A stretch of 64,000 nucleotides of DNA from Burkholderia ubonensis (GTDB taxonomy: Bacteria; Pseudomonadota; Gammaproteobacteria; Burkholderiales; Burkholderiaceae): positions 124,001 to 188,000 of the forward strand of contig NZ_CADFEB010000009.1 of assembly GCF_902833085.1 (NCBI RefSeq), written 5' to 3'. Below are positions 26,870 to 36,220 of this stretch, one piece after another. Both the position numbers and the translations under genes were made by a program. A model generated the notes under the pieces. That model did no database searches and was not told where the DNA came from. It was given only the letters and a program-made list of their open reading frames with translations. Position 1 is the stretch's first letter. The number at the start of each line of letters is the position of its first letter.

Positions 26870-28786
26870 ATGAACGTATCGATTACCTCGCACGCCACGG
26901 ATCGCAACGCCGGCGGCGCACGCTATCGCGCGGTGGCGGTCGCGCAGGGCGACGCCGACATCCATTGTGACGGCGACGGCACCTGGCGGCTGCACGCGCT
27001 CGAACCGCTCGGCGCGTATCCGGAACGCCTGACCGATTGCCTCGCGAACGGCGCACAAGCGCATCCGGACCGCGTGCTCGCCGCGCGCCGCGGCGAAGAC
27101 GGCCGCTGGATCGAGATCACGTACGCGCAGATGTTCGAGCGCGCCCGTGCGCTCGGGCAGGGCCTCGCCGATCTCGGGCTGTCGCCCGAGCGGCCGCTCG
27201 CGGTGCTGTCCGGCAACGATCTCGAACACCTGCAGCTGATGTTCGCGGCGATGCTGGCCGGCGTGCCGTATGCACCTATCTCGCCCGCGTATTCGCTCGT
27301 GTCGACCGACTACGGCAAGCTGCGCCATACGCTCGGCGTGCTGCGGCCGGGCGCGGTGTTCGTCGCCGACGGCGGCGCGTTCGCGCGCGCGCTCGATGCG
27401 GCGCTGCCGGCCGACGCGACGCTGATCGTCGCGCAGGGCGGCAGTGCCGACGCCGGGCGCGACGCCGTGCCGTTCGCGCGCCTGCTCGACACCGTGCCGC
27501 GCACGATCGACCTGATCCACGAGACGGTCAGCCCCGATCACATCGCGAAGATCCTGTTCACGTCCGGCTCGACGAAGCAGCCGAAGGCCGTGCCGACCAC
27601 GCACCGGATGCTGTGCAGCAACCAGCAGATGCTGCGCCAGACGATGCCGGAGCTGACGCGCGAGCCGCCGGTGCTGGTCGACTGGCTGCCGTGGAACCAC
27701 ACGTTCGGCGGCAGCCACAACCTCGGCATCGCGCTGTACAACGGCGGCACGCTGTACCTGGACGACGGCCGCCCGGTGCCGGGCCGCTTCGACGAGACCG
27801 TGCGCAACCTGCGCGAGATCGCGCCGACGATCTACTTCAACGTGCCGAAGGGCTGGGAGGAGCTGACCGCCGCGCTCGAACGCGACGCCGTGCTGCGCGA
27901 CACGTTTTTCTCGCGCGTGAAGCTGTTCTTCTTCGGCGGCGCGGGGCTGTCGCAAGCGGTGTGGGACCGCCTCGACCGCGTGACCGAAGCGCATTGCGGC
28001 GAACGCATCCGGATCATGGCGGGGCTCGGGATGACGGAGACGTCGCCGTCGTGCCTGTTCACGACCGGCCCGCTGATGCGCTCGGGCTACATCGGCCTGC
28101 CCGCGCCCGGCTGCGACGTGAAGCTTGCGCCGTGCGGCGGCAAGCTCGAACTGCGCTTCAAGGGGCCGAACGTGATGCGCGGCTACTGGCACGCGGACGT
28201 CGATCCGCGCGACGTGTTCGACGACGAAGGCTATTACCGCAGCGGCGACGCGGCGACGTTCGCCGATCCGGCGCGACCCGAGCTCGGCCTGCAGTTCGAC
28301 GGCCGGCTGACCGAGGATTTCAAGCTGAGCACGGGCACCTTCGTCAGCGTCGGGCCGCTGCGTGCGCAGGCGGTGTCCACCGGCGCGCCATACGTGCAGG
28401 ACGTGGTCGTGACGGGGCTCAATCGCGACGACATCGGCCTGCTGGTGTTTCCGCGCGTCGACGCGTGCCGGGCGCTGGCCGGGCTCGGCGCCGATGCGGC
28501 GGTGGCCGACGTGCTGCGTGCGCCCGCCGTGCGCGCGGCGTTCGCTGCGTGGCTCGAACGGCTCAATCGCGGCGCGACCGGCAGCTCGACGTTCGTCGCG
28601 CGCATCCGCGTGATGGAGTCGCCGCCGTCGCTCGATCTCGGCGAAGTCACCGACAAGGGCTCGCTGAACCAGGCGGCCGTGCAGCAGCATCGCGCGGCGG
28701 TGATCGAGGCGCTTTACGACGCGACGGCAGGCGATCCTGCGGCCGGCGATCCGGCGGCCGGCGACCCGGATGTGATCCACGCTTGA
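26870..28786 (+). CDS. fcs: Feruloyl-CoA synthetase
   Basis: 638-residue AMP-forming acyl-CoA synthetase that activates ferulate or coumarate. The AMP-binding P-loop 'ILFTSGSTKQPKAVPTTHRM', the 'WLPWNHTFGGSHNLG' block typical of feruloyl-CoA synthetases and 'MAGLGMTETSPSCLF' are present. The last residues contain a GDPAA-GDPAA-GDP repeat made by a 15-base duplication near 28728-28768, probably of no functional weight. It is third in the operon and is followed by a strong terminator. Confidence 0.92.
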   Translation: MNVSITSHATDRNAGGARYRAVAVAQGDADIHCDGDGTWRLHALEPLGAYPERLTDCLANGAQAHPDRVLAARRGEDGRWIEITYAQMFERARALGQGLADLGLSPERPLAVLSGNDLEHLQLMFAAMLAGVPYAPISPAYSLVSTDYGKLRHTLGVLRPGAVFVADGGAFARALDAALPADATLIVAQGGSADAGRDAVPFARLLDTVPRTIDLIHETVSPDHIAKILFTSGSTKQPKAVPTTHRMLCSNQQMLRQTMPELTREPPVLVDWLPWNHTFGGSHNLGIALYNGGTLYLDDGRPVPGRFDETVRNLREIAPTIYFNVPKGWEELTAALERDAVLRDTFFSRVKLFFFGGAGLSQAVWDRLDRVTEAHCGERIRIMAGLGMTETSPSCLFTTGPLMRSGYIGLPAPGCDVKLAPCGGKLELRFKGPNVMRGYWHADVDPRDVFDDEGYYRSGDAATFADPARPELGLQFDGRLTEDFKLSTGTFVSVGPLRAQAVSTGAPYVQDVVVTGLNRDDIGLLVFPRVDACRALAGLGADAAVADVLRAPAVRAAFAAWLERLNRGATGSSTFVARIRVMESPPSLDLGEVTDKGSLNQAAVQQHRAAVIEALYDATAGDPAAGDPAAGDPDVIHA

Positions 28787-28793
28787 GCATCGG

Positions 28794-28825
28794 CCGGTCG
28801 GGTGCGTTGCCGACCGGTTTTTTTT
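28794..28825 (+). terminator. Intrinsic terminator after fcs
   Basis: CCGGTCGG (28794-28801) pairs with CCGACCGG (28810-28817), followed by eight Ts. It ends the ech-vdh-fcs transcript and means the transporter downstream needs its own promoter. Confidence 0.9.
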
Positions 28826-28835
28826 CGGCCATGGA

Positions 28836-28850
28836 ATCAGGCAGCCTGAT
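28836..28850. promoter_or_regulatory. Second copy of the ferulate operator, before the MFS transporter
   Basis: ATCAGG-CAG-CCTGAT, differing by one central base from the core of the palindrome at 24454-24474. It lies 92 bases before the MFS start and just after the fcs terminator, so it probably controls a separate transporter-porin-esterase transcript through the same MarR protein. Confidence 0.65.
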
Positions 28851-28942
28851 AAAGGCTGCCGCACGATCAGGAGACGGCGCGTTCGTCAGCCTCTGGCCGG
28901 CGGCGGACGCGCAGATGGGATTTGCATAGGACTGGAGACAAA

Positions 28943-30142
28943 ATGAACACCTATGTTGCAGAGAAGCCGGCGATCGCGACGACCCTCGCGCTGTGCTTCG
29001 CGATCGCATTGCTCGAAGGGCTCGACCTGCAGTCGGTCGGCGTCGCCGCGCCGCGCATGGCGCACGAATTCGGGCTCACGGTGTCGCAGATGGGCGTCGC
29101 GTTCAGCGCGGGCACGTTCGGCCTGCTGCCCGGCGCGATGCTCGGCGGCCGGCTCGCGGACCGGTTCGGCCGCAAGCGCGTGCTGATTGCGTCGGTCGCG
29201 CTGTTCGGGCTGCTGTCGATCGCCACCGCGCAGGCGTCGAGCTTCGCGATGCTCGTGGCCGTGCGCGTGCTGACCGGAATCGGGCTCGGCGGCGCGATGC
29301 CGAACCTGATCGCGCTGTCGTCCGAAGCGGTCGAGCCGCGCGCGCGCAGCAGCGCGGTCGCCGCGATGTATTGCGGCATTCCGTTCGGCGGCGTGATCGC
29401 GTCGCTGATCGGCGTGCTGCTGGCGGGGGACGCCGAGTGGCGCCACATCTTCTACGTCGGCGGCGTGGGGCCGCTGCTGCTCGTGCCGCTCCTGATCGGC
29501 CTGCTGCCCGAATCGCGCGCGTATCTCGGCGTCGCCGGCGCCGAGCGCACGAGCGTCGCGCACACGCTGTTCGGCGGCGGGCGCACGCTGTCCACGCTTG
29601 CGCTGTGGGTCAGCTACTTCTGCACGCTGATCGTCCTGTACTTCCTGCTGAACTGGCTGCCGTCGCTGATGGCGGCGCGCGGGCTGGACCGCGCGCACGT
29701 CGGCCTCGTGCAGATCGCGTTCAACGTCGGCGGCGGGCTCGGCGCGCTCGGCATCGGCGCGGCGATGGACCGGATGCGCGCGACGCGCGTCGTCGGCGGC
29801 ATGTATGCGGGCATCGTGCTGTCGCTCGCCGCGCTCGCGGCCGCGCCGGGTTTCGCGTCGCTCGCGGCGGCCGCGTTCGCGGCCGGCATGTTCGTGATCG
29901 GCGGCCAGTCGGTGCTGTATGCGCTCGCCGCGATCTACTACCCGACCGCGATGCGCGGCACCGGTGTCGGCACCGCGGTCGCGGTCGGCCGGCTCGGCTC
30001 CGTCGTCGGGCCGCTCGCCGCCGCGCAACTGCTCGCGATGGGCCGCAGCGCGCCGGTCGTGATCGGCGCGAGCATCCCCGTCACGCTCATTGCCGCTGTC
30101 GCCGCATGGCTGCTGATCGGGCGGCCGCAGGCGCGCGACTGA
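28943..30142 (+). CDS. MFS aromatic-acid transporter (AAHS family)
   Basis: 399-residue, 12-helix major facilitator permease of the aromatic acid:H+ symporter type. Opening 'CFAIALLEGLDLQSVGVAAP' (the family's buried Asp), 'GGRLADRFGRKRVLI' loop and 'YYPTAMRGTGVGTAVAVGRLGS' near helix 11 are characteristic. It is a likely importer of ferulate or related hydroxycinnamates, given the operator and neighbours. The ATG at 28943 follows a GGAG site. Confidence 0.88.
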   Translation: MNTYVAEKPAIATTLALCFAIALLEGLDLQSVGVAAPRMAHEFGLTVSQMGVAFSAGTFGLLPGAMLGGRLADRFGRKRVLIASVALFGLLSIATAQASSFAMLVAVRVLTGIGLGGAMPNLIALSSEAVEPRARSSAVAAMYCGIPFGGVIASLIGVLLAGDAEWRHIFYVGGVGPLLLVPLLIGLLPESRAYLGVAGAERTSVAHTLFGGGRTLSTLALWVSYFCTLIVLYFLLNWLPSLMAARGLDRAHVGLVQIAFNVGGGLGALGIGAAMDRMRATRVVGGMYAGIVLSLAALAAAPGFASLAAAAFAAGMFVIGGQSVLYALAAIYYPTAMRGTGVGTAVAVGRLGSVVGPLAAAQLLAMGRSAPVVIGASIPVTLIAAVAAWLLIGRPQARD

Positions 30143-30204
30143 ATTTCGTTTCATCCACGAGCGCCATCAGAGCGCGACATCGACACAGGTTCGGAGACAC
30201 CATC

Positions 30205-31344
30205 ATGAAGAACACCCAGGCCCTGCTGGCGGCCGGCGCATGCGCGCTGGCCGCGGCGAGCGCGCATGCGCAGTCGAGCGTGACGCTGTACGGGATCATC
30301 GACACCGGCATCGAATACGTGTCGCACGCGAACGCGGCCGGCGACCACGTGGTGCGCATGCCCGCCGTGACGGGCGAGCTGCCGTCGCGCTGGGGCCTGC
30401 GCGGCACCGAGGATCTCGGCGGCGGCTACCAGGCGGTGTTCGTGCTCGAGAGCGGCTTCAACGTGCGCGGCGGCGATCTCGGCCAGGGCGGCCGGCTGTT
30501 CGGCCGGCAGGCGTTCGTCGGGCTGAAGAGCGGCTTCGGCACGCTCGCGTTCGGCCGCCAGTACATGATGACCTACCTCGCGCTGCAGGGCGCCGACATC
30601 GTCGGCCCGGACATCTACGGCCTCGGTTCGCTCGACGCCTACGTGCCGAACGGCCGCGCGGACAACGCGGTCACGTACACGGCGAACTACCGGGGCTTCA
30701 CGTTCGGCGCCGGCTATTCGTTCGGCCGCGACGGCGCGGGCACCGGCAATTCGCCGGGGCAGGGCACGTGCGCGGGGCAGGTGCCGGGCCACGCGGTCGA
30801 TTGCCGCGACTGGTCGGTGATGCTCAAGTACGACAGCGCGCTGTTCGGCGTCGCCGCGTCGTACGAGGAGCAGCGCGGCGGCGCGAACGCGGCGGCGAAC
30901 TTCTTCGACGGCGCGGCGCCCGCCGCCTTCACGACCAGCGCGGACAAGGATGCGCGCACGCACGTCAGCGGCTACGTGAACGTCGGCCGTGCGCGCATCG
31001 GCGCGGGCTGGCTCGGGCGGCGCGTGACGACCGAGGCGCCTGCAGCTCCAGGCGCACGTTCGGACCTGTTCTTCGTCGGTGCGTCGTATGCGTTCACGCC
31101 GCTGTTCACCGTCGACGGCCAGGGCTACCGGATCGTCAACACCGCGCACGACACCCGCGCGACGATGGCGACGCTGCGCGCGACCTACTCGCTGTCGAAG
31201 CGCACGTCGGTCTACGCGCAGACCTCGTATCTGTGGAACAGCGCGCACGCGCGCTATGCGGTCAGCGGCGGCGGCCCCGGCACGACGCCTGGCGCCGGGA
31301 TGAACCAGCTCGGCGCGATGGTCGGCGTCAAGCATCTGTTCTGA
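30205..31344 (+). CDS. Gram-negative trimeric porin (Porin_4 family)
   Basis: 379-residue beta-barrel porin of the Burkholderia/Neisseria type. Signal peptide (cut ASAHA-QSS) followed by 'SVTLYGIIDTGIEYVSHAN', 'SRWGLRGTEDLGGGYQAVF', 'FGRQAFVGLKSGFGTLAFGR' and a terminal Phe ('VGVKHLF') for BAM-dependent insertion. In this position it probably admits hydroxycinnamates or their esters. It lies 62 bases after the transporter. Confidence 0.92.
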   Translation: MKNTQALLAAGACALAAASAHAQSSVTLYGIIDTGIEYVSHANAAGDHVVRMPAVTGELPSRWGLRGTEDLGGGYQAVFVLESGFNVRGGDLGQGGRLFGRQAFVGLKSGFGTLAFGRQYMMTYLALQGADIVGPDIYGLGSLDAYVPNGRADNAVTYTANYRGFTFGAGYSFGRDGAGTGNSPGQGTCAGQVPGHAVDCRDWSVMLKYDSALFGVAASYEEQRGGANAAANFFDGAAPAAFTTSADKDARTHVSGYVNVGRARIGAGWLGRRVTTEAPAAPGARSDLFFVGASYAFTPLFTVDGQGYRIVNTAHDTRATMATLRATYSLSKRTSVYAQTSYLWNSAHARYAVSGGGPGTTPGAGMNQLGAMVGVKHLF

Positions 31345-31372
31345 GTCACGTTCCTGACGAAACGGAGACACC

Positions 31373-33091
31373 ATGAATAAATCTGTACTCCTTTGCGTTG
31401 CGCCGCTGTCCGCCGCGATCCTCGCCGGCTGCGGCGGCGACGATTCGATCTCGCCGGCTTCCCCGCATTTGAGCGCCGCGACGCCGGCCGCGATGACGCA
31501 GACCTGCGACGCGCTCGCCGCGCGGCTCGCTTATGCGAACACGTCGTTCACGTCGGTGACGACCGCCGCCGCGGGCGCGCTGACGGTGGCCGGCAAGCCG
31601 ATCGCCGAACACTGCGTGATCGCCGGGAAGATGAACGAGCGCGTGAGCCCCGTGGACGGCAAGACCTACGCGATCGGCTTCGAGATGCGCCTGCCGAAGG
31701 CGTGGAACGGCCGCTTCTTCTACCAGGCGAACGGCGGCCTCGACGGCAACGTGCTGACGGCGACCGGCGAGGTCGGCGGCGGCGGGCCGCTGACGAATGC
31801 GCTGAACTTGGGCTTCGCGGTGATCAGCTCGGATTCGGGGCACAGCGCCGCGCAGAATCCGCTGTTCGGGCTCGACCCGCAGGCGCGCCGCGACTACGGC
31901 TACGCGGCCGTCGATGCGCTGACGCCGATGGCGAAGCAGGTGATCCGCGTCGCGTACGGGAAGGGGCCGGACCGCAGCTATTTCGGCGGCTGCTCGAACG
32001 GCGGGCGTCATGCGATGGTGACGGCGGTGCGCAACGCGGCCGACTACGACGGGATCGTCGCCGGCGATCCGGGCTTCCATCTGCCGAAGGCGGCGATCGG
32101 CGAGATGTATGGCGCGCAGCAGTTCGCGAAGATCGCGTCGGCGACCGGCGCGAACGGGCTGCCGGACCTTCGCAGCGGCTTCACCGACGCGGAGCGGCAG
32201 TTCGTCGGCGCGAAGATCGTCGAGAAATGCGACGCGCTCGACGGCGTCGCGGACGGCATGGTGCAGGACGTCGCCGCGTGCCAGGCGCATTTCAGCGTCG
32301 ACGCCGACATCCCGATCTGCACGAACGGCGCGCGCACCGGCGCGTGCCTGACGGGCGCGCAGAAGACGGCGCTCGCCAACGTGTTCGCGGGCGCGCGCAA
32401 CAGCGCGGGCGCGGCGCTGTATGCGAGCTTTCCGTACGATCCGGGCATCGCCGGCGGCGGCTGGGCCGCGTGGAAGCAGTCGAATTCGGTCACGCTCGAC
32501 CCGGCCGCGATGGCGTTCACGTTCATGACGCCGCCGAAGCCCGCGGCGACGCTCGCGAACCTGCCCGGTTTTGCGCTCGGCTTCGACATGGATAACGACG
32601 CGCCGGCGATCTTCGCGACGAGCGGTGTGTATGCGGAATCCGCTTGGTCGTTCATGACGCCGCCCGACGAGACGAATCTGTCGGCGCTGAAGGCGCGCGG
32701 CGCGAAGCTGCTTGTCTATCACGGCACCGGCGATCCGGTGTTTTCGTTCAACGACACGAGCGGCTGGTATGCGCGGCTCGCGCAGGCGAACGGCGGGGAT
32801 GCGTCGGATTTCGCGCGGTTCTATCCGGTGCCGGGGATGAACCATTGCTCGGGCGGGCCGGCGGCGGATCAGTTCGACATGCTGACACCGCTGGTTGCGT
32901 GGGTCGAGCAGGGGCAGGTGCCGGAGGCGGTCGTCGCCACGGCGCGCGATGCGGCGAATGCGATTCCGAACGCGGAAGTGCCGACGGCGTGGGGCGCGGG
33001 GCGGACGCGGCCGCTGTGTCCTTATCCGAAAGTGGCGCGATATAACGGGGCGGGGGATGTGAATTCGGCGGGGAGTTTTAGTTGTCGGTGA
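31373..33091 (+). CDS. Tannase/feruloyl-esterase family lipoprotein
   Basis: 572-residue tannase/feruloyl esterase family hydrolase, expected to free ferulate from plant cell-wall or other aromatic esters. A lipobox (AILAGC, Cys20) suggests a membrane-anchored, probably outer-membrane lipoprotein. Catalytic Ser lies in 'YFGGCSNGGRHAM', Asp in 'VYHGTGDPVFSFND' and His in 'VPGMNHCSGGP'; paired cysteines near the Ser and His are typical of the family. It starts 28 bases after the porin gene and completes a route from ester to vanillate. The exact ester used is not known from sequence. Confidence 0.9.
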   Translation: MNKSVLLCVAPLSAAILAGCGGDDSISPASPHLSAATPAAMTQTCDALAARLAYANTSFTSVTTAAAGALTVAGKPIAEHCVIAGKMNERVSPVDGKTYAIGFEMRLPKAWNGRFFYQANGGLDGNVLTATGEVGGGGPLTNALNLGFAVISSDSGHSAAQNPLFGLDPQARRDYGYAAVDALTPMAKQVIRVAYGKGPDRSYFGGCSNGGRHAMVTAVRNAADYDGIVAGDPGFHLPKAAIGEMYGAQQFAKIASATGANGLPDLRSGFTDAERQFVGAKIVEKCDALDGVADGMVQDVAACQAHFSVDADIPICTNGARTGACLTGAQKTALANVFAGARNSAGAALYASFPYDPGIAGGGWAAWKQSNSVTLDPAAMAFTFMTPPKPAATLANLPGFALGFDMDNDAPAIFATSGVYAESAWSFMTPPDETNLSALKARGAKLLVYHGTGDPVFSFNDTSGWYARLAQANGGDASDFARFYPVPGMNHCSGGPAADQFDMLTPLVAWVEQGQVPEAVVATARDAANAIPNAEVPTAWGAGRTRPLCPYPKVARYNGAGDVNSAGSFSCR

Positions 33092-33648
33092 CGTGAGGCG
33101 GGGCGAGTGCGCCGAATCATTCATGAAAAATCCGTGGTTTGAGTCATATCCTTATGGACAACTTTTCGCCATCTTAAAAATCAAGGAATTACGCGGGCCA
33201 CATCAAGGTGCGACGTGACGCTCAGGAAATCACGCCGCAACCCGGATCGCCTCGTGGCAAGGGACTCCGGGTGGCCCGCCCAAAAAATAATGAAAAGATG
33301 TGTATCGCGAGGTGAGTTTTAGTCTCATTTTCGCTTTCCGTTTTTAGAACAAGTCTGAATTCCTGCATCGTTTGACTGCCAATCGAATTTAACAATCGAT
33401 AACTATAAATGTAATATTCGATCGCGAATGGCGGGTGCCTGTGTTATTTTCCGATGATTCGTCATGCGAATGTGTCGTGTGATAAAGGGATGATTGAATC
33501 TGGGCAATTTATCCGCACCGGAAAGTTCCATTTGTCTGGATTCGGGGGCATCGGATGCCGGGTGGAAGCCGGTCAATGCACTATGACCGGATGCGCATAG
33601 GCCAGTGCGTACGCAATATGAAAACGGCGGGAGATCGAGAGGATCAGC
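33092..33648 (+). other. 557-base intergenic region before vgrG
   Basis: Base composition falls from G+C-rich to clearly A+T-richer within this stretch, marking the left border of the second T6SS island. The only reading frame with an ATG near its left end is 31 codons (from 33123) and I do not support it as a gene. No transposase, tRNA or repeat that could act as an attachment site was recognised. Confidence 0.5.
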
Positions 33649-35808
33649 ATGGTGGAATTCGACCGTGTGACAAGAAATCTGACGGGGCGGCAATCCGCGC
33701 ATCTGAAGCTGATGCGGCGCAAGCCGAAGCGCGATCCGGCGACGGGCGAGCTGCCTCCCGTGCCCACAGTGTCGGTCGTATCGTGGGTCGTGCGCGAGGC
33801 GATCTGCGAGCCGTACAGTGTTAAGGCGGTAGTTACCACGCCGATTGCGATTCCGAGAAAGACGGTGCTCGGGCAACTCGCGAAATTTTCGGTTCAGCCC
33901 GAGGACGGACGCACCAAGCGCGAATTTGCCGGCTTTGTGACGCAGTTCGACTCCGTATCGGAATCCCGTGATGGTTACACGTACCGTATTGTGATGCGCC
34001 AGCATCTGGCCGTCATGGACGGCCCGAGCAATTGCGCCACGTACCAGGGAATGGCCTCGTGGGAAATCATCAAGGAGATTTTGGCGCGTTACGACCTCCG
34101 CTTCTGGATGCAGATCGAATTCAATCTGCGCCGTGAGCATCCCAAGCACCCGTTCCGTTTCCAGTACAACATGGGCGACTGGGACTACATCAAGCTCGAG
34201 ATGGAGCAAGCGGGCCTGTACTGCTACACAAAGGCCGGTGAGCATGGCGACGTGCTGGTGATCGCGGACGACGTTGACGGCTATCTGCGCCCCGCAATAC
34301 CCGTACTGGATCGTCCCACTGCCGGGCTGGCGACCTTCGAGGAATCGATCTTTTCCTTCAAGGTCCGCTCGCGCGTCGTGCCGGAATCCTATGTGGTTGC
34401 TGACTACAACCCCGAGCAGGCGTGGGAGCGCTTCCGTGACGAGGACCGCGTCGTATCGGACGACGAGACCGTGATCGGCAAGCCCTACGTCTGGGGCACG
34501 CATCACGACGATGCCAACGGGGCCAAGCGTGAGGCGCAGTTGCGCCACGAAGCGGCACGCGCCAGTCAGATTCATTACTCGGTGGAGTCGACCGTGCTGG
34601 CGATCCGGCCCGGCAGTATCGTGCAGTCTGATCGGGCGCTTGAGGATGCGGACGCGGCCATGTTTGTGACAACGGTCGTGCACCGCGGCGCGCGGAACGC
34701 GAGCTACGTGAACAGCTTCACCGCGATTCCGGCTGATCGCCCATACCGGCGGGAAATTGACGAGCGTCGGTGGCCGAAAATCCCCGGCACGCTAGGCGCG
34801 ACTGTTACGTCACCGGACAAGTACAAATTCGCCTACCTGACCGACAAAGGCGAGTACGTTGTGCGGTTTCACTGCGACTTCGGCAACTGGCCCAAGGGCG
34901 GGGAAAGCGTTCCGTTAAGGCTCGCCAAGCCGTTCGCAGGCAAGAACCATACGGGCATGCACATGCCCGCGTTGGACGGCGACGAAGCCCTGATCGGCTT
35001 TCGCGAAGGCAATCCGAATAAGCCCTTTATTGTGGCCTTTATCCACAATAGTGAGCGTCCCGACCTGATTAATTCATCGCGACGGCGCATGTCGCGTAAC
35101 GAAATCCGAACGCAATCCGGCAACAAGTTCTGGATGGACGATTGGGACAATCAGGAAGGCATCGAACTCGGTACGGAGCACTCCGGTCGCTCGCAACTCC
35201 ATCTCGGCCATATGGTGGACCGCGCACTGAACCAGCGAGGCGCGGGTGCCGAACTGCGGACTTCAGGGCATGCGGTCGCGCGAGGCGGCGCGGGTGTGAT
35301 GGTGACGGCCTACGACCGGCCGGGCGGCGAGGGCAAGCAGCTTGATATGGCCGAGACGATCGCGCAACTCAAGGAAATGTTGGCGCTTGCCGAATCGCTG
35401 GCGAAGTCGGCCGAGGCGTCGAAGGCATCGCCTGCGGATACCCAGGAGCAAAAGGCGATCAACGACGGGCTGGACGGATTGAAAAGGCCCGATGCGGTCA
35501 TCACCGCGCCGGGATCCGTTGGCGTGGTCTCGGGCGACGGCGTGCAACTCGCCGCCGATGGTTCGATCATCGGGACCGCGAAGAAAGGCATCCACTTAAG
35601 CGGGCTCAAACAGATCACTGCGGCTGCGGGCGGTCTGTTGTCACTGTTTGCGCGGAAGGGTATGAGCCTGATCGCGTCGATCATTCCCTCTCACTGCTGC
35701 TCAATGCCGAGCAGGTTCCGCGTGAACGCATCCAGCATTTCTGGCACAGCCGCCTCAAAGGCTTGGCGCAACACGCGACGATGGGTGCGATCAAGGAGAG
35801 CGGGTTGA
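33649..35808 (+). CDS. vgrG: T6SS spike protein VgrG, 3'-truncated
   Basis: VgrG, the spike that tips the T6SS tube. The gp27/gp5-like region is complete (about residues 1-480; 'WDYIKLEMEQAGLYCYTKAG', 'PYVWGTHHDD', 'HCDFGNWPKGGESVPLRLAK' and 'GFREGNPNKPFIVAFIHN'). The following DUF2345 part begins normally ('GAGAELRTSGHAVARGGAGV', 'GLKQITAAAGGLLSLFARKG') but stops at 'MSLIAS' near residue 676. The remaining about 40 residues, to the stop at 35808, are an unrelated frame read through a downstream remnant, so the true 3' end is lost. The ATG at 33649 follows a GAGAGG site. Function is doubtful, as the beta-helix is shortened. Confidence 0.85.
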   Translation: MVEFDRVTRNLTGRQSAHLKLMRRKPKRDPATGELPPVPTVSVVSWVVREAICEPYSVKAVVTTPIAIPRKTVLGQLAKFSVQPEDGRTKREFAGFVTQFDSVSESRDGYTYRIVMRQHLAVMDGPSNCATYQGMASWEIIKEILARYDLRFWMQIEFNLRREHPKHPFRFQYNMGDWDYIKLEMEQAGLYCYTKAGEHGDVLVIADDVDGYLRPAIPVLDRPTAGLATFEESIFSFKVRSRVVPESYVVADYNPEQAWERFRDEDRVVSDDETVIGKPYVWGTHHDDANGAKREAQLRHEAARASQIHYSVESTVLAIRPGSIVQSDRALEDADAAMFVTTVVHRGARNASYVNSFTAIPADRPYRREIDERRWPKIPGTLGATVTSPDKYKFAYLTDKGEYVVRFHCDFGNWPKGGESVPLRLAKPFAGKNHTGMHMPALDGDEALIGFREGNPNKPFIVAFIHNSERPDLINSSRRRMSRNEIRTQSGNKFWMDDWDNQEGIELGTEHSGRSQLHLGHMVDRALNQRGAGAELRTSGHAVARGGAGVMVTAYDRPGGEGKQLDMAETIAQLKEMLALAESLAKSAEASKASPADTQEQKAINDGLDGLKRPDAVITAPGSVGVVSGDGVQLAADGSIIGTAKKGIHLSGLKQITAAAGGLLSLFARKGMSLIASIIPSHCCSMPSRFRVNASSISGTAASKAWRNTRRWVRSRRAG

Positions 35809-36215
35809 AGACAGTTGAGCACGCACTGGACAAGGCGGCAGGGCAGCAGTCTCCGGTGGCGCGCTGGTTGCTACAGGCGCTGGCGGCGAAGATGGCGCAT
35901 TACGGACAGGGGGCGCAACTGCTGGCCCTGCCTCACGGCGATGGCATCGCGCTCAATCTGGCCGCGAAGGAATCGACACCCGTGAAGGTGCCGTGGAAAG
36001 CGAGTTACAACTACAGCCTGTTTCCGTTCTACGAATTCGCGGCGTTGAGCATGTTGTTAGGTGCGATCTTGCTTTTTTTGCCTGGCGATGGCGGATGGTC
36101 GACAGGGCATACCCTCTTTTCTTGCATGATCGCCTTGTTTTTCGTGCTTTCTATTGTTATGCGGCTGGTAACGCACAAATTGCATATCGATCGATTCTGG
36201 CGTGACTTCGGGTGA
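35676..36215 (+). pseudogene. C-terminal remnant of a downstream membrane-type protein, possibly a T6SS effector
   Basis: In the frame different from vgrG, coding continues from about 35676 ('DHSLSLLLNAEQVPRERIQH', 'FWHSRLKGLAQHATMGAIKE') to a stop at 36215, about 180 residues, with two hydrophobic helices near the end ('FAALSMLLGAILLFLPG', 'LFSCMIALFFVLSIVMRL'). It has no start signal of its own; the first candidate is a TTG at 35763. The join with vgrG looks like a deletion that removed the vgrG tail and the front of this gene. A gene directly after vgrG is often its effector; the family is not recognised. Confidence 0.6.
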
Positions 36216-36220
36216 TTGCC

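Noticed and set aside
33123-33218. 31-codon ATG-started frame before vgrG
   Set aside because: Too short, no clear ribosome-binding site and no recognised product.
35679-35808. C-terminal 40-odd residues of the vgrG frame as a genuine extension or effector domain
   Set aside because: They are the wrong frame of the downstream remnant; the natural coding frame there is the other one.
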